Shown here: one piece after another, positions 41,084-51,159 of the stretch
Layout of the letters: each line of letters starts with the position of its first letter
Numbering within the stretch: the first letter of the stretch is position 1
Assembly: GCA_947589415.1 (NCBI GenBank)
Contig: CANQBP010000010.1
Location: 1 to 56,237, forward strand
Length of the DNA stretch: 56,237 nucleotides
Source of the DNA: an uncultured Clostridia bacterium
GTDB lineage: Bacteria; Bacillota; Clostridia; Oscillospirales; Acutalibacteraceae
Reading direction: 5' to 3'
Notes under the pieces: model-generated
The model's database searches: none
What the model was told of the DNA's origin: nothing
The model's input: the letters and a program-made list of their open reading frames with translations, nothing else
Translations under genes and position numbers: made by a program

Positions 41084-44000
41084 TTATTCTTCGGGGAAAA
41101 CGGAATTTTTTTCATTTTCTTCCGTCCACACCATATAATTTGACTTACCGTTTTTCTTTATAACATACAGCATACTATCCGCACGTTTTAGTGCATCATT
41201 CATATGTGCCGTATCATAGATATCCATACCTGCTATACCCATAGAACAGGATACTTTATTCTTTTCGGATATCTCCACATTTTTGTTTACATCATTATTT
41301 ATAATCCATGCGAAATGGTCGCTTTTGTCAATACCCTCATATATATTCTTTGCTATCTGCTCGCCGACATTGACATCATATCCCGGAAGTACTATAACAA
41401 ATTCATCGCCGCCGTAACGAACGATATACCCCTTTGTGCCTACGACGTTTTCAAACAGTCTTGAAAACGCTATAAGCACCTCATCACCTATATCGTGTCC
41501 GAAGGTATCGTTATAATATTTGAAATTATCAAGATCAAGATATATAACGGATGCCTGCACATCTTCTTTTTTACCGCTGACAACCATATTTCTGTAATCA
41601 TCAAGTCTTTTCGTAAATCCCTGACGATTATAAAGTCCCGTCAAAAGATCCGTAACTGCACTCTTTTGAAGTTTATCATTCATCGCATTTATCTCATCTC
41701 TTGCTTTCAAGCGATAAATCGTGTCTGTCATCTGTCGCACGGCAAATTTGAATATCGTCAGGTCATTTCTGTCAAGAGTCGTTATACTGCTGCTCATATT
41801 CTCATGAAGCTCTATGCAGGCAATCATAAAACCGGAAAGCTCATCATTATTCATTACAGGAACACACGCAAAAGAAACGATATTGTTCACACCGTATATA
41901 TTCAATATGGGCGTATATTCATAAAATTCCCTTTCAAGCCTTGATGCCGCAAATTCCTTTTTATGCTTGCCGAGATAATGCGAAACTTTTAAAAGCTGAT
42001 CCTCCGTTACTTCAATATCACTGCTGTTATATTTTATTTCCGGTACGCCGTCAACAACATCAACATACATAATATAGTCAACATTGTAGTTGTTTTGGAG
42101 CGTTACCATGGAGTCGTCAATAATTGACTTTACGGTAGTGTTTGCCTTGTTCAGAAGCTCCTGCCATGAAAGGAGGAAATTTATACCCTTTGTTTTGTCG
42201 GCAAGCATCACCCTCATTTCGGAAATTTGTGCCAACTCCTCTATTTGATATTTATCTATCGTTTGAACATGAATAGGAATGTGCTTTTCGATATAGGTCT
42301 TTCTATGCAGTTTTGCAAAAAGTCTTTCTTCCTTATATTTATATCCGTTCTTATTGCAAAATTCTATGCAGGCATTAAGAATTTCCTCTCCCTTTTCTAT
42401 TTCTCCCTGTTCCGCATACATATCATATTGCTCTTCCGCAAACATCGCATAAACAAAGAACTGTAATCCCTCCGAGCGATACATATGGATTTTTGCCTTA
42501 TCCATATATTCCTGCGCTTTTTTCATGTCGTCGCCCTTTTCAAGCAATGCGCCGCAAAAGTAATAAAAGAACATATCATCGTCCCAAAGATAATAATTGG
42601 GTTCTCCGTCACAATGAATAAGATGATAAAGAACTCTTTCCATCTTATTCAGATAAAAATGTGCATTGTACTCTATCCCCATTTTATAGCTGCAATAAAC
42701 TATCATACCATATACTTTTGAAATATTGCATATTCTCATTCTGTACTGTTTTATGGAGTCAAGCAGTTTAAGCACTTGAAGAAGATTATTATAAGCAACA
42801 TCGTAGTTAAACGAAAGTATTGCATTTATAGCCATATTATAGAGCGTTTCCGCAACACTGTATGCGTCTTTCAGCGAATAAAAGAGCTGTAATGCCTTAT
42901 TGAAATATTCATTTGCCTGATTGAACTGCTCGCTTACTATACGATTAAATCCGAGTCCGTTATATATAGATGCCTCTTCCGCCTTATCATTTTGGTTGCC
43001 TATTATATCGAGGCATTTTTTATAGTAATAGTCAACAAACGAATAATATCCGTATCCCTGCGCAAGAAATACATTCTTTTTCCATGCGGAGATCATAAGT
43101 CTTTCGTTTTTCAGCATCTTCGCCATATTCATTGCTTCAACAAAATTTTGCTGATTTTCGCATTTCTCCGCATCACCCGAAAAATAGCTTTTTTTGTTTC
43201 CGCATACATAAAACATTATGTGCGCAAGATGATTATATAACTTATACTTAATGCATTTTTCCTTGAAATCGTCTATACTTTCGGTTTCGTCTATCCCGTG
43301 CCACAACATATATGTCATCCAACCGTTAAGTATACACATATAGTCGAGTATTCGGGCATACAAAATACATTTTTCCGAGCCGCTCTTCTGCGCAATTTTC
43401 ATACATCTTTCGGAATTTTTTGCTGCAAGGCTCGGCTGACCACCGTAAATTTCACATACCGTCAGCAGGTAATAGTATTTAAACGTGTATTTTATATTCG
43501 GATGCCTGTTATTCACATTTTTGAGTCTGTCACACATACTGAGGGCTGTTGTATATTGCCCCTCATATATAGCGGCGGTTGTATATAGAATATAAAAACG
43601 CACAAGATTTTTTGAACTTATACCGACCCTTGCCGTTATCAGACGGTTATATATTATATCAAGATAGTACAGCGCCTGCTTTGTAGAGAGCGTTAATATC
43701 ATGTTGTTTATTTTTACCAAATAAGTAGGAAAATCAGACAACATAGGTTCAAAACTCTCCATAACATTGATTTCCGCCTGCGAATCCTGAATATTCCAGT
43801 CCAGAATATAGTTAAGGTCATAGATTTTATGAACAAGGTCTGACCATATTCTTGAGGTATAGGCGGGCATAGCGTAAGCCTCGTTGTAGTTTGCAAGCAA
43901 GGAGATATTATTACAATTACTTTCGACAAAATTATATAGAAAATTCAAAGTCCCCTCTTCGGCAAGATGAAGTTTATTAAGAATAACGAACAGTGTATGC

Positions 44001-44443
44001 TCATTTGCTATATAGGACAAAATTTTTATAAGTGATTTTATAAGCTCTTTTCGTTCATATTCGACTTCTACAACGATGATATCTTCTAACCTTTCACACT
44101 CGCCCTGCATAATATAACTTTTTATTGTGGAACGGCTCAGATAATAAACATCTGTTTCCTCAAGAAAATCGTCAAGCGGAATTCGGTAGTAGTATTTAAA
44201 ATACAGCTGTTTTATCCACCCCAAAAAGGGCTCATATGCCTCCTGCATTTTCGTTGCCGAAAATTCATGATACAGGAACTCGACATCAACATCACTTTTT
44301 TCAACTGTTTCCTGTATCGAATCCATTGAAATATTAAGGTTATTATAATGCTTCACAAACAAAATACTGCTATGTTTTTGTGCAAGTCCGTGTATTATGG
44401 AGTCAACTATTTTCTTAGTATATATTTGTGTACAGGATTCCAT
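41084..44443 (-). CDS. Large GGDEF diguanylate cyclase with degenerate AAA-like and TPR sensory region
   Basis: A 1119-residue soluble protein. Residues 1-260 look like a worn STAND/AAA-type ATPase: YEPFLGWIKQLYFKYY and LFVILNKLHLAEEGTLNFL match the family's usual 'PFLDWIREL' and Walker B regions, but the P-loop is missing. Residues about 270-700 are helical repeats (TPR-like: ASIYNGLGFNRIVSEQFNQA, AYSVAETLYNMAINAIL). Residues about 735-905 look like a GAF sensor. Residues about 935-1105 are a GGDEF domain with an intact RYGGDEF motif (1011-1015), so it should make cyclic di-GMP; the inhibitory RxxD site is absent. It is transcribed alone; the signal is unknown. Confidence 0.88.
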   Translation of the reverse strand: MESCTQIYTKKIVDSIIHGLAQKHSSILFVKHYNNLNISMDSIQETVEKSDVDVEFLYHEFSATKMQEAYEPFLGWIKQLYFKYYYRIPLDDFLEETDVYYLSRSTIKSYIMQGECERLEDIIVVEVEYERKELIKSLIKILSYIANEHTLFVILNKLHLAEEGTLNFLYNFVESNCNNISLLANYNEAYAMPAYTSRIWSDLVHKIYDLNYILDWNIQDSQAEINVMESFEPMLSDFPTYLVKINNMILTLSTKQALYYLDIIYNRLITARVGISSKNLVRFYILYTTAAIYEGQYTTALSMCDRLKNVNNRHPNIKYTFKYYYLLTVCEIYGGQPSLAAKNSERCMKIAQKSGSEKCILYARILDYMCILNGWMTYMLWHGIDETESIDDFKEKCIKYKLYNHLAHIMFYVCGNKKSYFSGDAEKCENQQNFVEAMNMAKMLKNERLMISAWKKNVFLAQGYGYYSFVDYYYKKCLDIIGNQNDKAEEASIYNGLGFNRIVSEQFNQANEYFNKALQLFYSLKDAYSVAETLYNMAINAILSFNYDVAYNNLLQVLKLLDSIKQYRMRICNISKVYGMIVYCSYKMGIEYNAHFYLNKMERVLYHLIHCDGEPNYYLWDDDMFFYYFCGALLEKGDDMKKAQEYMDKAKIHMYRSEGLQFFVYAMFAEEQYDMYAEQGEIEKGEEILNACIEFCNKNGYKYKEERLFAKLHRKTYIEKHIPIHVQTIDKYQIEELAQISEMRVMLADKTKGINFLLSWQELLNKANTTVKSIIDDSMVTLQNNYNVDYIMYVDVVDGVPEIKYNSSDIEVTEDQLLKVSHYLGKHKKEFAASRLEREFYEYTPILNIYGVNNIVSFACVPVMNNDELSGFMIACIELHENMSSSITTLDRNDLTIFKFAVRQMTDTIYRLKARDEINAMNDKLQKSAVTDLLTGLYNRQGFTKRLDDYRNMVVSGKKEDVQASVIYLDLDNFKYYNDTFGHDIGDEVLIAFSRLFENVVGTKGYIVRYGGDEFVIVLPGYDVNVGEQIAKNIYEGIDKSDHFAWIINNDVNKNVEISEKNKVSCSMGIAGMDIYDTAHMNDALKRADSMLYVIKKNGKSNYMVWTEENEKNSVFPEE

Positions 44444-44561
44444 ATTTAACCCTCCATTCTGTTTAGCAATTTTATTATAACAAAATCAACTATATTTTTC
44501 AATGAATTTTTAGAAAAATCGTTATATATTCATAAAAAATACATAATTATTTCCATAAAAG

Positions 44562-44591
44562 AAAAACAGCCGGGATTTTACGGCTGTTTTT
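44562..44591 (-). terminator. mltG operon terminator
   Basis: AAAAACAGCCG (44562-44572) pairs with CGGCTGTTTTT (44581-44591) with an 8-base loop. On the minus strand it ends in TTTTTCTTTT. It lies just past the mltG stop and could also stop transcription from the other side. Confidence 0.88.
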
Positions 44592-44610
44592 CTGATATTT
44601 GTATAAAATT

Positions 44611-46053
44611 TTACATTAAACCCGCTTCCTCAAGGTTTGCAAGATGTTCCTGTTCATACTTTGCATAGTAAGGAACAGCTCCCGTTTCTCCGTCCGCCGC
44701 TTTATGGCAGAAGTAGTAATAATCCGTTTCGGAGGGATTTACCGCTGCTTCCAATGCATCGAGTCCCGGATTACATATAGGCCCTGCCGGCAAACCGACA
44801 ATCTTATAGGTATCATATTTGCTGACAAAATTCTTCCTTAATGCGGCGGGCACTTGATTTTGAGTCTTATACGGATAGTATGTTGTAGAGTCAAGCTGGA
44901 GATTTTTAAATCCTGACTCGCCAAATTCATTCTGTCCGTCATTCGGTATGGTATCAAGACGGTTATGGAGAATTGAGGATATAACGAACATATCGTCCTC
45001 GTTAGCCGCCTCCGCCTGTATAAGCGATGCAAGCGTTATAACATCTTCCATGCTCATTCCGAGCTTCTCCGCCCTTTTTGCAATCGTGGATTTTTTCTCT
45101 CCCTGTACAAAGCGTATCTTTGTGTGATAGATTTTATCGTTATAGTTGCTAAGGAACTTATATACGACAGAATGGGGATTTTCTCCGACATAGAAATCAT
45201 ACGTATCGGGGAAAAGGTATCCTTCCAGCTTATAATACCTGCTGCTGCCGTTTTTAATATCTTTAATAAAATCAAATTCGCTGTCGAACTCGTCCGAATT
45301 ACATTCTTCAAGGAAACGATCCGCTGTACAAACCTTATTCTTTTCGAGAAGATCAGCCATTTCAAGTATTGATATACCCTCACGGAACTGTATATTTACC
45401 ACATCAGTCCTGTTTTCTTCAGTCTGGAGTTTATCAATAAGTGCCTGATAATCCTTATTTTTCTGAACCTCAAATTTTCCCTTTGCAAAGCCTGACCCTG
45501 ATTTTGTGAGGACGGCATAAAATTTAAAAAACCACTCGTTTTTAATTATACCGTTTTCCGAAAGAATATCCGTAACCTCATCAAGAGTAGCATTTTCGGG
45601 AATATTTATTTCAACCGCAGACTCATCTTCACGTCCGACGGCAAGCATATCATTTACTCCGACCATAACGTACTGTCCTATCATTATCGAAACAAATAAC
45701 ACCATAGTAAGCCATACGGTACGAAAAATGACCCTGTTCTTTTTTGCTTTCAAACGACGGCGTTTTTTGTCAAGTCTTTTAGCCGCCCTCATCTCATGCC
45801 TTTCGGGTTGTCTGACAGGCTCAGCAGGTTTATCGCTGTAACTTGAAATTTCACCGGACATATTACTGTCGGGCTCATAATCTGTTGTTCTTCCGCTTTG
45901 CAAATTTATGCTGAAATCTTTCGGCTCTTCTGCCTTTGGCGTATCCTCACCTGCAGTTTCAACATCACTAAACTCGTTCTCGAAATCGTCATTGAACCGA
46001 ATCTTGAAATTCTCGACCTTTTCTTTTCTTTTCTCATCAAGTTCATCACTCAC
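44611..46053 (-). CDS. mltG: Endolytic murein transglycosylase MltG
   Basis: A 480-residue YceG/MltG protein that cuts nascent peptidoglycan strands outside the membrane. A charged cytoplasmic N-terminus of about 108 residues is followed by one membrane helix (about 109-133), a LysM-like region (INIPENATLDEVTDILSENG) and the catalytic domain with LASLIQAEAANEDDMF, which holds the catalytic Glu near residue 351, then ISSILHNRL and QLDSTTYY. The GTG start follows GAGGGTG. It is the last gene of an operon with a DJ-1 type protein and 5-formyl-THF cyclo-ligase, six bases after the latter. It is unrelated to the YceG-like Ter protein at the right end despite the shared name. Confidence 0.95.
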   Translation of the reverse strand: MSDELDEKRKEKVENFKIRFNDDFENEFSDVETAGEDTPKAEEPKDFSINLQSGRTTDYEPDSNMSGEISSYSDKPAEPVRQPERHEMRAAKRLDKKRRRLKAKKNRVIFRTVWLTMVLFVSIMIGQYVMVGVNDMLAVGREDESAVEINIPENATLDEVTDILSENGIIKNEWFFKFYAVLTKSGSGFAKGKFEVQKNKDYQALIDKLQTEENRTDVVNIQFREGISILEMADLLEKNKVCTADRFLEECNSDEFDSEFDFIKDIKNGSSRYYKLEGYLFPDTYDFYVGENPHSVVYKFLSNYNDKIYHTKIRFVQGEKKSTIAKRAEKLGMSMEDVITLASLIQAEAANEDDMFVISSILHNRLDTIPNDGQNEFGESGFKNLQLDSTTYYPYKTQNQVPAALRKNFVSKYDTYKIVGLPAGPICNPGLDALEAAVNPSETDYYYFCHKAADGETGAVPYYAKYEQEHLANLEEAGLM

Positions 46054-46059
46054 AGTTGT

Positions 46060-46653
46060 TCACCCTCTTTTATTTCCGATAAAAATACAACCATTTTCGG
46101 TAATAACATAATCCATGACCGCATCATGTTCTTCATGCGGTATCCTTTCTCTTATACAGCAGTCATAGCACAATCCTGCCGTTATTCCCCGGTAATTATT
46201 AAGAAATCTGTCATAATATCCTTTGCCGAAGCCTATTCTTGTTCCGCACAGGTCAAATGAAAGCCCCGGAACGATGCATAATGATCCGATATTCGGATAT
46301 GCCGTTTCACATAAAAGACTGTCGGGTTCTAAAATACCGTAAGCTCCCGCTTTGAGGCAGTCAAAATTTTCTATATAATAAAACCGCATATCTCTTGTCC
46401 CGTCCACACATTTGGGTACGGCAACACGTACATTTTCGGAAAAAAGATATTTTATCAGCTCCATTGTATCAACCTCAAGCAGCGGGGACGATACGTAACA
46501 GAATACCTCTTTCGGTTTAAGAATGTCAAGCAGCCCGACAGTATGTTTAAATATGCTTTCATCAGCATATTTTCTTTCATTTTTGTCCATGTCAAAACGC
46601 AGTCTTTTACATTCTTTTCTCAAATCAGACTTTTCCCCTGTTACGCTTTGCAT
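46060..46653 (-). CDS. 5-formyltetrahydrofolate cyclo-ligase
   Basis: A 197-residue enzyme that converts 5-formyl-THF to 5,10-methenyl-THF using ATP. The N-terminal K-SDLRKECKRLRFDM pattern binds ATP phosphates; EVDTMELIKYLF and the C-terminal LCGTRIGFGKGYYDRFL are the family signature. It overlaps the upstream DJ-1 gene by 13 bases and its ribosome site lies within that gene, so the two are coupled. mltG follows after six bases. The length is normal. Confidence 0.94.
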   Translation of the reverse strand: MQSVTGEKSDLRKECKRLRFDMDKNERKYADESIFKHTVGLLDILKPKEVFCYVSSPLLEVDTMELIKYLFSENVRVAVPKCVDGTRDMRFYYIENFDCLKAGAYGILEPDSLLCETAYPNIGSLCIVPGLSFDLCGTRIGFGKGYYDRFLNNYRGITAGLCYDCCIRERIPHEEHDAVMDYVITENGCIFIGNKRG

Positions 46654-47186
46654 TGGATTGAACTCTTAACGCTGTCCGCCGTAGGCTTATCCTTAATTGC
46701 AGAAAGCAATTCGAGGGCAAAGTCCACAGACACTCCCATTCCTCTTGCCGTAATGATCATTCCGTCATGCGACACATAATCATTACGGAAATCCGCCCCC
46801 TCAAGTTCCTTATCAAAACCGGGGAATGCGGTTGCCCTCTTTCCTTTAAGCATACCGAGATGTCCGAGAATAGACGGAGCCGCACATATAGCGCCTATCA
46901 GTCTGTTATTTTCAAAACAGTATTTAACCGCATCAATCAGGCATTTATTTTTTTCAAGATTAACCGTACCCGGCATACCGCCCGGAAGTATCACGGCCTC
47001 AACATCACTAAATTCTTCAAGCTCGTCATCGGTAATATCAGCCGTAACGGGAATACCGTGGGAGCTTACAATCGTTTTACCGCCTACACCTACCGTTTTG
47101 ACTTCGACCTTTCCTCTTCGCAATATATCAACGGGTGTTAATGCCTCTATTTCTTCAAAGCCTTCCGCAAGAAAAACATATACCAT
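46641..47186 (-). CDS. DJ-1/PfpI family protein
   Basis: A 181-residue DJ-1-type protein. The nucleophile elbow is AICAAPSILG with the reactive Cys, the conserved Glu is in VFLAEGFEEIEALTP, and the His in ARGMGVSVDF-adjacent YVSHDG. Family members act as glyoxalase/deglycase-like or chaperone enzymes or, in other branches, as ThiJ-type proteins of unknown role. ATG at 47186 follows AAAGGAAGA; the longer frame starts with a TTG inside this site. It is the first gene of the operon with 5-formyl-THF cyclo-ligase and mltG, behind a consensus promoter. Confidence 0.92.
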   Translation of the reverse strand: MVYVFLAEGFEEIEALTPVDILRRGKVEVKTVGVGGKTIVSSHGIPVTADITDDELEEFSDVEAVILPGGMPGTVNLEKNKCLIDAVKYCFENNRLIGAICAAPSILGHLGMLKGKRATAFPGFDKELEGADFRNDYVSHDGMIITARGMGVSVDFALELLSAIKDKPTADSVKSSIQCKA

Positions 47187-47223
47187 AAACAACTCTTCCT
47201 TTCTGTATCAAACATATACTATG

Positions 47224-47252
47224 ATAATAACATAAAATCTGTTGTGTGTCAA
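47224..47252 (-). promoter_or_regulatory. promoter of the DJ-1 / cyclo-ligase / mltG operon
   Basis: Minus-strand TTGACA (47252-47247) and TATTAT (47229-47224) with a 17-base spacer, about 38 bases before the first start codon. Confidence 0.75.
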
Positions 47253-47372
47253 TTTAAGATGTAATTTTCCGATTTAATAAAATATCGTTCACAAGCAGCA
47301 TATAATATATTTTTTGTAATATATTCGGCGGTTTATGCATATATTTGTAGAAAACTGTAAGGCGGTGTTATT

Positions 47373-48227
47373 ATGATCGTTATACTTGACATAAAAAAGC
47401 TCCGTACTTCGGGTATCGGAAATAAGTTTATATCTCTTTTTCGCAGAAGCAGTACAGAAAGGGAGATAAACTCCATAGACGGCGTATCGGTATTAAACAT
47501 TAAACACAGATATTATCGGGGAAAGTTTGATTTCGGAAAAATTTATCCGCTTATTAAGGATATATCCGATACCGTACTCTGCGAAGAAAATATCATACCG
47601 GAAAATTATCCGATAGAGCGTTTTTGTGATAATACGCTGAATATCAAACTCATGGAGAATTTTATTCTTGATATTCTCGGTGAATTTCCCGTAAACACTT
47701 TCAGAATATGCGTACATGATCCTCTTGCAGAATGTCACGAATTTATAGAGGCTCTTTTTTCATTTACATCAGAAATAACCGTAAGTACGGAAATGGTCTG
47801 CTTTTACGGTAAACGTGCGGCGGCATATTATAACGGTACGGGCGGTACACTTAAAATTGTAAATACACCCGACGATTTGCCGCCATGTGATATACTGATT
47901 TGCAAAAACAAAATAGATACCGTCCCGTGCCAAACAAAACCCACATTTATTTTTACGGCATATAAACCCGATACCAATTTTTACGGAAAAATCATATATG
48001 AATATATCCCATACTTTCCCGATGAATACAGATGTATCGCACCTGTCGGCATAAACAGGAATTATTTCTTATGCGCTTTATATTCACTATGCGGCAAAAA
48101 TTCGCTTGATAAACTAATTCCCGAAATATGTATAAGTACCGGGGGAGTACTCAGCAAAGGATATCTTATTCATTTGATCAACACCGAAAAAAATACCGAA
48201 AGTGAACAGCAGAACCCGAAGAATTAA
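47373..48227 (+). CDS. Conserved hypothetical protein
   Basis: A 284-residue soluble protein; the family was not recognised. It has a clear ribosome site (AAGGCGGTG) and normal codon use, so it is a real gene. No signal peptide or membrane segment is seen. The fold looks alpha/beta with alternating hydrophobic strands (MIVILDIKKL; ITVSTEMVCFYG; CDILICKNK; PTFIFTAYKP) and a small Gly-rich GTGGTLKIV turn, which could suggest a nucleotide-binding or dehydrogenase-like domain; this is only an impression. It stands alone and convergent with the calcium ATPase gene, separated by a shared terminator. Confidence 0.8.
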   Translation: MIVILDIKKLRTSGIGNKFISLFRRSSTEREINSIDGVSVLNIKHRYYRGKFDFGKIYPLIKDISDTVLCEENIIPENYPIERFCDNTLNIKLMENFILDILGEFPVNTFRICVHDPLAECHEFIEALFSFTSEITVSTEMVCFYGKRAAAYYNGTGGTLKIVNTPDDLPPCDILICKNKIDTVPCQTKPTFIFTAYKPDTNFYGKIIYEYIPYFPDEYRCIAPVGINRNYFLCALYSLCGKNSLDKLIPEICISTGGVLSKGYLIHLINTEKNTESEQQNPKN

Positions 48228-48282
48228 CAATCGTTCAGGCAAAAGGTGACTTTCAGTTTTATTATCAGATGTATATGAAAAA

Positions 48283-48318
48283 ACGACCGCAAAACCAAAC
48301 GATTTTGCGGTCGTTTAC
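48283..48318. terminator. bidirectional terminator
   Basis: ACGACCGCAAAA (48283-48294) pairs perfectly with TTTTGCGGTCGT (48303-48314) around an 8-base loop. It lies between two convergent genes, with T-rich tails on both sides, and likely serves both. Confidence 0.85.
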
Positions 48319-48379
48319 AAAATCCGACACTTAAATATCGAACATAAAAATCTGCAGCTCGGCACTATGCCGTTTTGTG

Positions 48380-51139
48380 TTACTTATCCTTTCCGCTTAC
48401 TGCTTTTACGACAGCTTTTCTGATGAGATCAACGGGTATCATCGTTACAGCCATACCTATAACAAGCAGCCAGCCCTGCCAACCGAACGGTGTGCAGCTA
48501 AACATAGCACTTAGCCAATCAAGACCCGGAATAAGTGCGGCATTTACAATAAATGCCTGAACGAGTGCGATTACGAGGAATATTTTGATAAAATTCGGAT
48601 TTTCATTCAATCTGCCGAATATATTAAATCCCTCGTCACGGACGTTAAATCCGTTGAACAACGCAGCGAGTATAAACAGGACGAAATATCCCGTTATATG
48701 CTGTTCGCTTATTACTGCGGTAGAACCGAAGCCGGTTGATGAATTTGAACCGAACAGTGCGGCAATCTGCGGGAGCATGAAATACAGTGCGCTGATGACT
48801 ATCACCCAACCGCCCATTATACCGATTTGACTTGCCATTTTCTTACTGATAATACTTTCGTCACGTCGGCGTGGTTTTTCATGCATATATTTCGGGAGTG
48901 CCGGCTCATTTCCGAGCATAATAGCACCGAGGCTGTCCATTACAAGATTTACAAACAAAAGGTGAGTTACCTTGAGAGGCTCTTCCACTCCGAAGAACGG
49001 TGCAATAGCGCTGACAACAACGGCAGCCACATTGATAACAAGCTGGAATGTGCAGAATTTGAGAATATTATGATAAATGGTACGTCCGTACAGTATAGCA
49101 TCTTTTATCGAACGGAAGTTATCGTCAAGTATAACGATTTTTCCTGCCTCTTTAGCCGCCTCCGAACCGCTTCCCATAGCAAATCCGACATCAGCTCTCT
49201 TGAGTGCGGGAGAATCATTAACACCGTCGCCTGTCATACCTACAACAAGATTTTGCTCTTGACAAAGTCTTACCATTCTTGATTTGTCCGTCGGCAATGC
49301 CCTTGCTATAACCCTTATATTCGGGATTATCTTCTTTATTTCATCATCAGACATTTCATTCAGTTCAGCCGAGGTGAGTACCCTGTCGCTTTCGCTTTTA
49401 ATAAGACCTGCGTCCCTTGCTATTGCAACGGCGGTTTCACGGCGGTCACCCGTTATCATGACAACTTGTATTCCTGCGTCCTGAACTTCCTTTATTGCCG
49501 ATTTTGCTTCGGGACGAACATCATCTCTTATGCCTACAAGACCTATAATAACAAGGTCATCGTTGATCTCGTTCTCTTTAAGCGGTTTTTCCGAATAGCC
49601 GAACGAAAGTACCCTCATCGCCTTATTTGAAAGCTCGTCAATCTTTGCGTTAAGAGCCTTTTCGTCTATATTACAGACATTTCCGTCCGCATCAAGATAT
49701 TTTTTCGCTTTTGCAAGAAGTCTTTCCGGCGCACCCTTGTAAAAAGTTTTGCCCTGCGCATCAATTCTTGCCTGACTGAATTTATTCGTGGAGTTGAAAC
49801 TCTGGCTGTCACTAACAGTATTAACGTTATCCGCTTCAAGTTTTCTGAATGTTTCTTCACCTATGAACTTCATAAGGGCACGGTCTGTAATATTGCCGCC
49901 TATAATCTCATGTTCGGCATCAAACATTGATTGTGTATTCTTGCCTATGGCAAAGTTAAGACACTCATTTACTTTGCTATGATTTTTTATCTGCTCCAAA
50001 GGTATGGTTTTTCCGTCTGCCGTGAAAAACTCAACAACCTCAAGAACGCCTTTAGTTATTGTTCCTGTCTTATCGCTGAAAAGTATATTTACCGAGCCTG
50101 CGGTTTCAATACCCTCCGCCTTACGTACAAGCACATTATGATCAAGCATTTTGCTCGTGTTCTGCATAAGGACAAGGGAAATCATAAGCGGCAGTCCTTC
50201 GGGAACGGCACATACGATAATTACTACCGCAAGTGATACCGCCTCTATGAATTTTTGAATTATTTCTGCAAGAGGCAATGCGAAAAATGCCTGCGGGCCA
50301 ACGTCACCGGCAGCATTAACAGGCGCAAGGAAAATAAAATATGCCACATATAGAAGTGTTATCACCGTTGCACCGATATATCCGAATGTAGAAATTTGCT
50401 TGGCGAGTTTTGCGAGTTTTACTTTCAGCGGTGAATCGGGTTCATCTCCCTGCATTTCCTCTGCCATGCGTCCCATCATCGTTTTCAGTCCGACTTTTCT
50501 TACATCGAGAATACCCTCTCCGTCAAATACGACTGCTCCCCTGAAAAGCGAGTGTTCGTCGACAAATGTATCTCCCGTTATTTCATCGGTAAGCTGAAAA
50601 CTCTCGTCGGTTTCGGTTTTTTTACATTCTTCAGCTTCTCCGTTGAGGGCGGAATTATCGACCCTCATTGCTCCGGAAATCAGAATACCGTCTGCCGGTA
50701 TTTTATCCCCGGACTGCAAAAGTATCTTATCGCCAACAACAACATCGTCTACTTCAATTACTATGAGTTTTCCGTTTCTGTAAACCTTACACTTATCCTT
50801 TTCCGTGCTGTCTTTAAGCTGACGGTATTTTGTATCCGATGCGACTCCCGTCTTTGCGGAAACAATCGCAACAACGAGTATAGCTATTATCGTTCCGATA
50901 GGTTCATAGATTTCGGCATAACCTAAAAAGAACATAACTATCATTATGGCTGCTATAACCAAAAGAATACGTATCATCGGGTCCTTGAATGTTTCCAGAA
51001 ATTCCGCCCAAAAGGTTGTCGGCTCCGAATCGGGAATAGCATTGGAACCGTGCGTTTCTCTTGATTTTTTGACCTCTTCATCACTCAAACCGTCATACTT
51101 TTTTATTTGTTTTGCCTGTTCTTTTTTCTCAAGATTCAT
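48380..51139 (-). CDS. Calcium-translocating P-type ATPase (PMCA/SERCA-like)
   Basis: A 919-residue P2-ATPase. Visible are the cation-ATPase N-domain (GLSDEEVKKSRETHGSNAI), an actuator with NGEAE-type loop (LNGEAEECKKT), the membrane metal-site segment AVPEGLPLMISLVL, the phosphorylation site FSDKTGTITKG, GAPERLLAKAKKYL and TGDGVNDSPALKRADVGFAMG, and a C-terminal six-helix domain. These fit calcium pumps of the PMCA-type. The start at 51139 has AAAGGAG about 12 bases upstream; the longer frame begins inside the preceding TerD gene. As last gene of the Ter operon, it ties calcium export to proteins whose TerD domains bind Ca2+. Confidence 0.93.
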   Translation of the reverse strand: MNLEKKEQAKQIKKYDGLSDEEVKKSRETHGSNAIPDSEPTTFWAEFLETFKDPMIRILLVIAAIMIVMFFLGYAEIYEPIGTIIAILVVAIVSAKTGVASDTKYRQLKDSTEKDKCKVYRNGKLIVIEVDDVVVGDKILLQSGDKIPADGILISGAMRVDNSALNGEAEECKKTETDESFQLTDEITGDTFVDEHSLFRGAVVFDGEGILDVRKVGLKTMMGRMAEEMQGDEPDSPLKVKLAKLAKQISTFGYIGATVITLLYVAYFIFLAPVNAAGDVGPQAFFALPLAEIIQKFIEAVSLAVVIIVCAVPEGLPLMISLVLMQNTSKMLDHNVLVRKAEGIETAGSVNILFSDKTGTITKGVLEVVEFFTADGKTIPLEQIKNHSKVNECLNFAIGKNTQSMFDAEHEIIGGNITDRALMKFIGEETFRKLEADNVNTVSDSQSFNSTNKFSQARIDAQGKTFYKGAPERLLAKAKKYLDADGNVCNIDEKALNAKIDELSNKAMRVLSFGYSEKPLKENEINDDLVIIGLVGIRDDVRPEAKSAIKEVQDAGIQVVMITGDRRETAVAIARDAGLIKSESDRVLTSAELNEMSDDEIKKIIPNIRVIARALPTDKSRMVRLCQEQNLVVGMTGDGVNDSPALKRADVGFAMGSGSEAAKEAGKIVILDDNFRSIKDAILYGRTIYHNILKFCTFQLVINVAAVVVSAIAPFFGVEEPLKVTHLLFVNLVMDSLGAIMLGNEPALPKYMHEKPRRRDESIISKKMASQIGIMGGWVIVISALYFMLPQIAALFGSNSSTGFGSTAVISEQHITGYFVLFILAALFNGFNVRDEGFNIFGRLNENPNFIKIFLVIALVQAFIVNAALIPGLDWLSAMFSCTPFGWQGWLLVIGMAVTMIPVDLIRKAVVKAVSGKDK

Positions 51140-51159
51140 TTTAAAGGTTTTCTCCTTTC

